Assembly: GCF_900220965.1 (NCBI RefSeq)
Contig: NZ_OBQC01000011.1
Location: 62,001 to 126,000 of the forward strand
Length of the DNA: 64,000 nucleotides
From: Ureibacillus acetophenoni
Lineage (GTDB): Bacteria; Bacillota; Bacilli; Bacillales_A; Planococcaceae
Direction of reading: 5' to 3'
Each line of letters starts with the position of its first letter. Positions within the stretch are counted from its first letter, which is position 1. Positions 60,378 through 64,000 of the stretch are shown in pieces. Position numbers and translations under genes: made by a program. Below the pieces are notes generated by a model. The model ran no database searches, was not told where the DNA came from, and saw only the letters and a program-made list of their open reading frames with translations.

Positions 60378-60407
60378 TTGTGTTTTTTATATAAGGTACT
60401 GTATACT
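60378..60407 (+). promoter_or_regulatory. Promoter of the YidC-type gene
   Basis: TTGTGT (60378-60383) and TATACT (60402-60407) are separated by 18 bp, about 30 nt before the start codon. No MifM-like leader frame with a ribosome site is seen upstream. Confidence 0.5.
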
Positions 60408-60440
60408 TCAACATAGTAAAAATATTTAGTAGGTGGGTCA

Positions 60441-61205
60441 ATGAAAAAACTACTGTTATTCTCAATGCTTGGTACACTTTTACTCGTTTTGACTGGATGT
60501 CAAGCAGTGGAAAATCAAGAAGGAATGTTTTATAACATCTTTGTAAAACCAATGGAATTTTTACTAGTTTACCTAGGTGAGCTATTTGGTGGTAGTTATG
60601 GGTTGGCTATTATTGCCATCACTGTAGCGATACGTTTAATTTTAATGCCGCCGATGCTAAAGAATTACCGTAGACAAGCTTTAATGAAGTCCAAGATGGA
60701 TATCGTTAAGCCTAAAATGGACGAAATACAAACGAGATTGAAAGCGGCGAAAACAAAAGAAGAGCAAATGGCAATTCAACAAGAAATGTTAGCTCTTTAT
60801 CGTGAACATAATATTAATCCATTTAATATGGGATGTTTACCAATCATTATTCAGATGCCGATTATCATGGGATTATATTTTGCAATCCTATATTCATCAG
60901 ATGTAAAATCTCATGAATTTTTATGGTTTAATTTAGGAACTCCAGATATATTAATGACAGCTGTTGCGGGGATTGTATATTTCCTACAAGCTCAAGTTTC
61001 ATTATGGACAGTTCCTGAAGCTCAAAAAGCTCAAATGAAATTAATGATTTATATATCTCCAATTATGATTGTTATCATTTCCATTTCTTCAATGGCAGCT
61101 TTACCACTTTATTGGTCTGTCAGTGGGATATTATTAATCATTCAAACGTACATCGGGAGAAAGTTTTATTCTAATGAACTTCCGGAAAAAGTTGAAGCTA
61201 AATAA
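60441..61205 (+). CDS. YidC/Oxa1 family membrane protein insertase
   Basis: A 254-residue membrane insertase that helps proteins enter the membrane, alone or with SecYEG. It is made as a lipoprotein (LTGC, Cys20), as usual for Gram-positive YidC. Five helices follow; the conserved arginine of the hydrophilic groove is in AITVAIRLILMPP near residue 74, and NPFNMGCLPIIIQMPIIMGLYFA is present. The cytoplasmic loop (KSKMDIVKPKMDEIQTRLKAAKTKEEQMAIQQEM, quoted in part as KPKMDEIQTRLKAAKTKEE) is usual. B. subtilis has SpoIIIJ and YqjG; this copy stands apart from rnpA-rpmH, so it is the YqjG-like paralogue by position. Confidence 0.92.
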   Translation: MKKLLLFSMLGTLLLVLTGCQAVENQEGMFYNIFVKPMEFLLVYLGELFGGSYGLAIIAITVAIRLILMPPMLKNYRRQALMKSKMDIVKPKMDEIQTRLKAAKTKEEQMAIQQEMLALYREHNINPFNMGCLPIIIQMPIIMGLYFAILYSSDVKSHEFLWFNLGTPDILMTAVAGIVYFLQAQVSLWTVPEAQKAQMKLMIYISPIMIVIISISSMAALPLYWSVSGILLIIQTYIGRKFYSNELPEKVEAK

Positions 61206-61209
61206 AATG

Positions 61210-61242
61210 AAAAAGACTCAGAGAAATATACTGAGTCTTTTT
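61210..61242 (+). terminator. Terminator of the YidC-type gene
   Basis: A 12-bp stem AAAAGACTCAG/CTGAGTCTTTT (outer ends 61210 and 61242) with a T run. Confidence 0.88.
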
Positions 61243-61400
61243 TATTTGAATGAAAGGTCAAAAATCCCGAAAAATAGACATTTTCTGCTTAACATAATAG
61301 GGAAAATTATGAATCTAGCACTATTCTAAAAAAACTTAAAGTCAAAATTATAAATCAGTGCTAATATAAAGTTATTGTAATAGAAAGTAGGAAATACATA

Positions 61401-62276
61401 ATGAAAAGATCATCGATATCTAAAAAGACTAATTCTAAATTGTCGATCATTACAATTGTTCTTTTAGTTATTGCTATTATAGCGATATTATTTTTTACTA
61501 GTAACAAAAACGAGAATAGTAAAGAAGAAGAGGGAGATCTGGAACAAAAAGAGATCGTAGCAGAAGATCCTGTGAACGAAGAAAGTCAAAAACCTGAAGA
61601 GGTAAAAGAAGAATCCGATGATATTTCTGGTGATTCTAATGAACAGTCAAAAGAACCAATAAACAAAGAAGAAAATAATGAAGAATCAAAACCAAATCAG
61701 GATGAAAAGCCGAAAGTAGATAATGGTTACATTGTTGATCAAACATTACCAACTACTCCAACTTATATTGATGGAGTATTAATAGCAAATAAGAAATATC
61801 CACTACCAAAGGATTTTAATCCTGGTGAAGATGTTGAAGCGAGAGTTGCCTTTGAAGAAATGGCTTCGGCGGCCCGTAAAGTAGGATATGAGATTACAGC
61901 ATTTAGTACTTTCCGATCTTTTGAATACCAAACAACATTATATAATCGTTACGTAGAGCGTGACGGTAAAGATAATGCTGATCGATACAGTGCTCGTCCT
62001 GGGTATTCCGAACACCAAACAGGTTTAGCCTTCGATATAGGTGAAGTTGGCCGTGAAGATGTATGGTTGACGAGTGAATTCGGTGAAACAGAAGCAGGAA
62101 AATGGCTGCTAGAAAATGCACATAATTATGGATTCATCCTTCGCTATCCAAAAGGGAAAGAGGATATTACTGGGTACATGTATGAATCTTGGCATTTCCG
62201 TTATTTGGGAATCCCGTTAGCAACTGAGGTCAAACAATCGGGGCTTACGTTAGAAGAATATTTAGGCATTGACTAG
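61401..62276 (+). CDS. Membrane-anchored D-Ala-D-Ala/L,D-carboxypeptidase, VanY/LdcB (M15B) family
   Basis: A 291-residue protein. Residues about 13-35 form an N-terminal membrane anchor, residues 36-115 a charged low-complexity linker, and residues about 125-291 the M15B peptidase. Zinc motif SEHQTGLAFDIG gives the His and Asp ligands, TAFSTFRSFEYQ the substrate loop, and ESWHFRYLG the third ligand and catalytic glutamate. It trims peptidoglycan stem peptides at the outer face; LdcB-like L,D-activity on tetrapeptides is possible, as in B. subtilis YodJ-type proteins. TAGGA precedes the ATG. Confidence 0.88.
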   Translation: MKRSSISKKTNSKLSIITIVLLVIAIIAILFFTSNKNENSKEEEGDLEQKEIVAEDPVNEESQKPEEVKEESDDISGDSNEQSKEPINKEENNEESKPNQDEKPKVDNGYIVDQTLPTTPTYIDGVLIANKKYPLPKDFNPGEDVEARVAFEEMASAARKVGYEITAFSTFRSFEYQTTLYNRYVERDGKDNADRYSARPGYSEHQTGLAFDIGEVGREDVWLTSEFGETEAGKWLLENAHNYGFILRYPKGKEDITGYMYESWHFRYLGIPLATEVKQSGLTLEEYLGID

Positions 62277-62298
62277 GGAATAGGAAAGCAATGATTGA

Positions 62299-62343
62299 AA
62301 AAAGGGTTGTCTAGAAAGTTTGTCTTTCTAAACAACCTTTTTT
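62299..62343. terminator. Bidirectional terminator between the carboxypeptidase gene and cls
   Basis: A long imperfect hairpin (AAAAAAGGGTTGT.CTAGAAAG with CTTTCTA.ACAACCTTTTTT) has A and T runs at both ends. Confidence 0.82.
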
Positions 62344-63797
62344 TATAATATTGGTGTTAATAGCCGTGAAACGGATTCTTTAAATTTAATCATATTAGAA
62401 CGGTTGTTATATTTCTCAAGAGTCAACTCTGAACAGTCAAAAATATCTCGTTCAAAAATTTCCGCTAATTCATGCGAAATTGTACGGTTATAAATGAATG
62501 CATTCACTTCGAAATTCAAACTGAAACTTCGAACATCAATATTTGCAGTCCCTACAGTAGAAGCTTCATCGTCAATTACAATCATTTTAGCGTGTATAAA
62601 ACCTTTTTCATAAATATAAACCTTTGCACCAGCTTTTAACAGTTCGCCAACGTAAGAATACGTAGCCCAATAAACAAACATATGGTCAGGTTTATTCGGG
62701 ATCATAATTCTTACATCAATACCTGAAAGTGTTGCAACTTCAACAGCATTTAAAAAGCTGCTGTCTGGGATGAAATATGGTGTTTGAATATAGATATAAC
62801 GCTTTGCACTCATTAATAGTTTTAAATAACCATTTTTAATAGCTGGCCAATCTGCATCAGGCCCGCTTGAAACGATTTGTGCAGCAACATCGCCCTTTTG
62901 TGGAATGGCAGGGAAGTACTTTTCAGAGTAATTAATGTTATTATTACTTGCCTGATTCCAATCTAATAGAAACCTCGTTTGTAATGGGTGAATTGAACTT
63001 CCTTCAATTCTTAAATGCGTATCTCGCCAGTAGCCAAACTTCTTATTTAAACCTAAGTACTCATCACCTACGTTAAATCCACCAATATAACCAATTCTTC
63101 CATCAATAATAACTATTTTCCGGTGGTTTCTAAAATTTAAACGTGGATTAAACAATGGTAAGATTGATGGGAAAAAGACCTCAACTTCCCCACCTAGATC
63201 GATTAATTCTTTAAAACGAACTTTTTTTAAACCTCTTGAGCCCATTTCGTCATAGAGTATTCGAACCTTGACCCCTTGCTTACTCTTCTTAATAAGAGCG
63301 GACAAAATACGTTGTCCCAAATTATCAAGCTTAAAAATGTAATATTGAATATGAATATGGTCTTTTGCTGATAAAATGTCCTCAATTAATGATTCGAATT
63401 TATCAGTTCCGTCTGAAAAAACTTTAACCTGGTTATCTTGAGTTAAAACGGAATTATTTGTTTTTAAATTCATATGAATCAGGTTTTTGTAATTTTCTAC
63501 ATATTGATCTCGAAGTTCTAATGTATCATCTTCTATGGCTTTTATTTGATAGCCAATTAGTCTATCAATCCCAATATCTTTTTGGCCATCCCAACGGAAT
63601 AAATGTTTTTTTCTCAGCTGTCGACCAAGTAATAAATATAAAACGAATCCTAAGAATGGTAAAAAGAATAATACAAGAATCCAAGCCCAAGCTGATGACG
63701 CATCTTTTCTTTCTAAAAAAATGACTGTAATAGCAAATAATAAATTAATAACAAATAAAATTGGGAGAAAAACATATGGATTAAGAAGGATACTCAC
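62343..63797 (-). CDS. cls: Cardiolipin synthase
   Basis: A 484-residue membrane enzyme that joins two phosphatidylglycerol molecules. Two N-terminal helices (residues about 5-60, with the family's FLERKDASSAWAWILVLFFLPFLGFVLYLLLGR, quoted EERKD-free as SSAWAWILVLFFLPFLGF) precede two phospholipase D domains with HKD motifs HRKIVIIDG near residue 225 and HAKMIVIDD near residue 405. The start is GTG 63797, 8 nt after TAGGTG. The length is typical for Bacillus Cls. It ends at a bidirectional terminator. Confidence 0.94.
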   Translation of the reverse strand: MSILLNPYVFLPILFVINLLFAITVIFLERKDASSAWAWILVLFFLPFLGFVLYLLLGRQLRKKHLFRWDGQKDIGIDRLIGYQIKAIEDDTLELRDQYVENYKNLIHMNLKTNNSVLTQDNQVKVFSDGTDKFESLIEDILSAKDHIHIQYYIFKLDNLGQRILSALIKKSKQGVKVRILYDEMGSRGLKKVRFKELIDLGGEVEVFFPSILPLFNPRLNFRNHRKIVIIDGRIGYIGGFNVGDEYLGLNKKFGYWRDTHLRIEGSSIHPLQTRFLLDWNQASNNNINYSEKYFPAIPQKGDVAAQIVSSGPDADWPAIKNGYLKLLMSAKRYIYIQTPYFIPDSSFLNAVEVATLSGIDVRIMIPNKPDHMFVYWATYSYVGELLKAGAKVYIYEKGFIHAKMIVIDDEASTVGTANIDVRSFSLNFEVNAFIYNRTISHELAEIFERDIFDCSELTLEKYNNRSNMIKFKESVSRLLTPIL

Positions 63798-63889
63798 TAT
63801 TATTGCACCTACTTCTCGTATTTAAAAAAATTCCAAACCAATGCCAAGGGGAAATAGAGTTAATTGAACCTAGTTATTTACACTACTAA

Positions 63890-64000
63890 CTAATCATATT
63901 GTTCAGCAATAAAATAAATATCTGAAAAGTCTAGATTCAATAATTTTTGTCGATTGATAAAAAATTTAATTATGCCAGAGTCTCCCCACATGATTTTCTC
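63890..64000 (-). CDS. DUF1963 (YwqG-like) protein, C-terminal fragment cut by the window edge
   Basis: The last 36 codons of a minus-strand gene run in from the right edge and stop with TAG at 63890-63892. The visible sequence MWGDSGIIKFFINRQKLLNL then DFSDIYFIAEQYD matches the C-terminal signature of DUF1963/YwqG proteins, where MWGDxGxxxFFI is the conserved end motif. Function of the family is unknown; in B. subtilis ywqG lies near secreted toxin genes. Most of the gene is outside the window. Confidence 0.68.
   Translation of the reverse strand, partial: EKIMWGDSGIIKFFINRQKLLNLDFSDIYFIAEQYD

Noticed and set aside
60256-60440. Search for a MifM-like arrest peptide upstream of the YidC-type gene
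   Set aside because: Only a 23-codon frame without a ribosome site is present (from about 60343); no arrest-like leader gene is seen.
1-64000. Search for CRISPR arrays, tRNA or rRNA genes, insertion sequences and prophage genes
   Set aside because: No regularly spaced repeats, no cloverleaf-like RNA genes, no transposase or integrase, and no phage structural genes were found.

Overview
The window is an AT-rich chromosomal segment of a low-GC Gram-positive member of the Bacillales. Ribosome binding sites of the AGGAGG type precede almost every gene, many genes start with GTG or TTG, and most gene ends carry Rho-independent hairpins. Several gene groups match Bacillus subtilis in content and order: oppABCDF, yjlC-ndh, opuA, ykaA-pit, yclNOPQ and the bpsA-bpsB pair. 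Sequence divergence, tandem OpuAC genes and a thrC-thrB unit without hom fit a relative such as the Planococcaceae/Caryophanaceae better than B. subtilis itself, but this placement is inference. I saw no prophage, insertion sequence, CRISPR array, rRNA or tRNA.

Layout. 1-4.9 kb: end of oppA, then oppBCDF for oligopeptide uptake, with two hairpins between oppA and oppB. 5-12.3 kb: a DedA protein, a fosmidomycin-resistance-type MFS exporter, yjlC-ndh (type II NADH dehydrogenase), a unit of a zinc-ribbon protein plus type III polyketide synthase plus methyltransferase, and a MerR/TipA-type regulator. 12.4-17.3 kb: a glycine betaine system made of a BusR-like GntR-RCK_C regulator, OpuAA, OpuAB and two OpuAC lipoproteins with opposite lobe order. 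17.3-24.7 kb: manganese catalase, an ABC-2 exporter with a pseudo-ABC/LytTR regulator, an RlmA-type methyltransferase, PlsC, a low-molecular-weight tyrosine phosphatase and a YebC protein. 24.8-35.9 kb: M3 oligoendopeptidase, AI-2E family protein, PiT phosphate transporter with its DUF47 partner, a methyltransferase, PutP, HflX and a DUF6612 lipoprotein.

36-40.1 kb: the yclNOPQ catecholate siderophore importer with three good Fur boxes, two around the yclN promoter and one downstream of a separate yclQ promoter. 40.2-47.6 kb: PAP2 phosphatase, ZIP transporter, thrC-thrB, the niacin transporter NiaP, an RpiR regulator and manganese-dependent pyrophosphatase. 47.6-54.5 kb: a Rieske-FAD oxidoreductase, a FrnE-like oxidoreductase, an HxlR regulator, MurB, ExoA, a stand-alone ComFB protein, MntR, CvfB and a small GNAT protein. 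54.5-64 kb: small proteins, an MFS transporter, a succinate/acetate CoA-transferase with an upstream LytTR regulator, an AraC regulator, a YidC-type insertase, a VanY-type carboxypeptidase, cardiolipin synthase and the end of a DUF1963 gene.

The most interesting points are the OpuA locus (a candidate c-di-AMP-responsive regulator and a lobe-swapped pair of binding proteins), the degenerate ABC ATPase fused to LytTR beside an ABC exporter, the zinc-ribbon/HEPN-like gene coupled to alkylpyrone synthesis, and a promoter-proximal 18-bp direct repeat before a lipoprotein gene. No clearly new multi-gene system is evident; most of the window is conserved Bacillales core and accessory metabolism.
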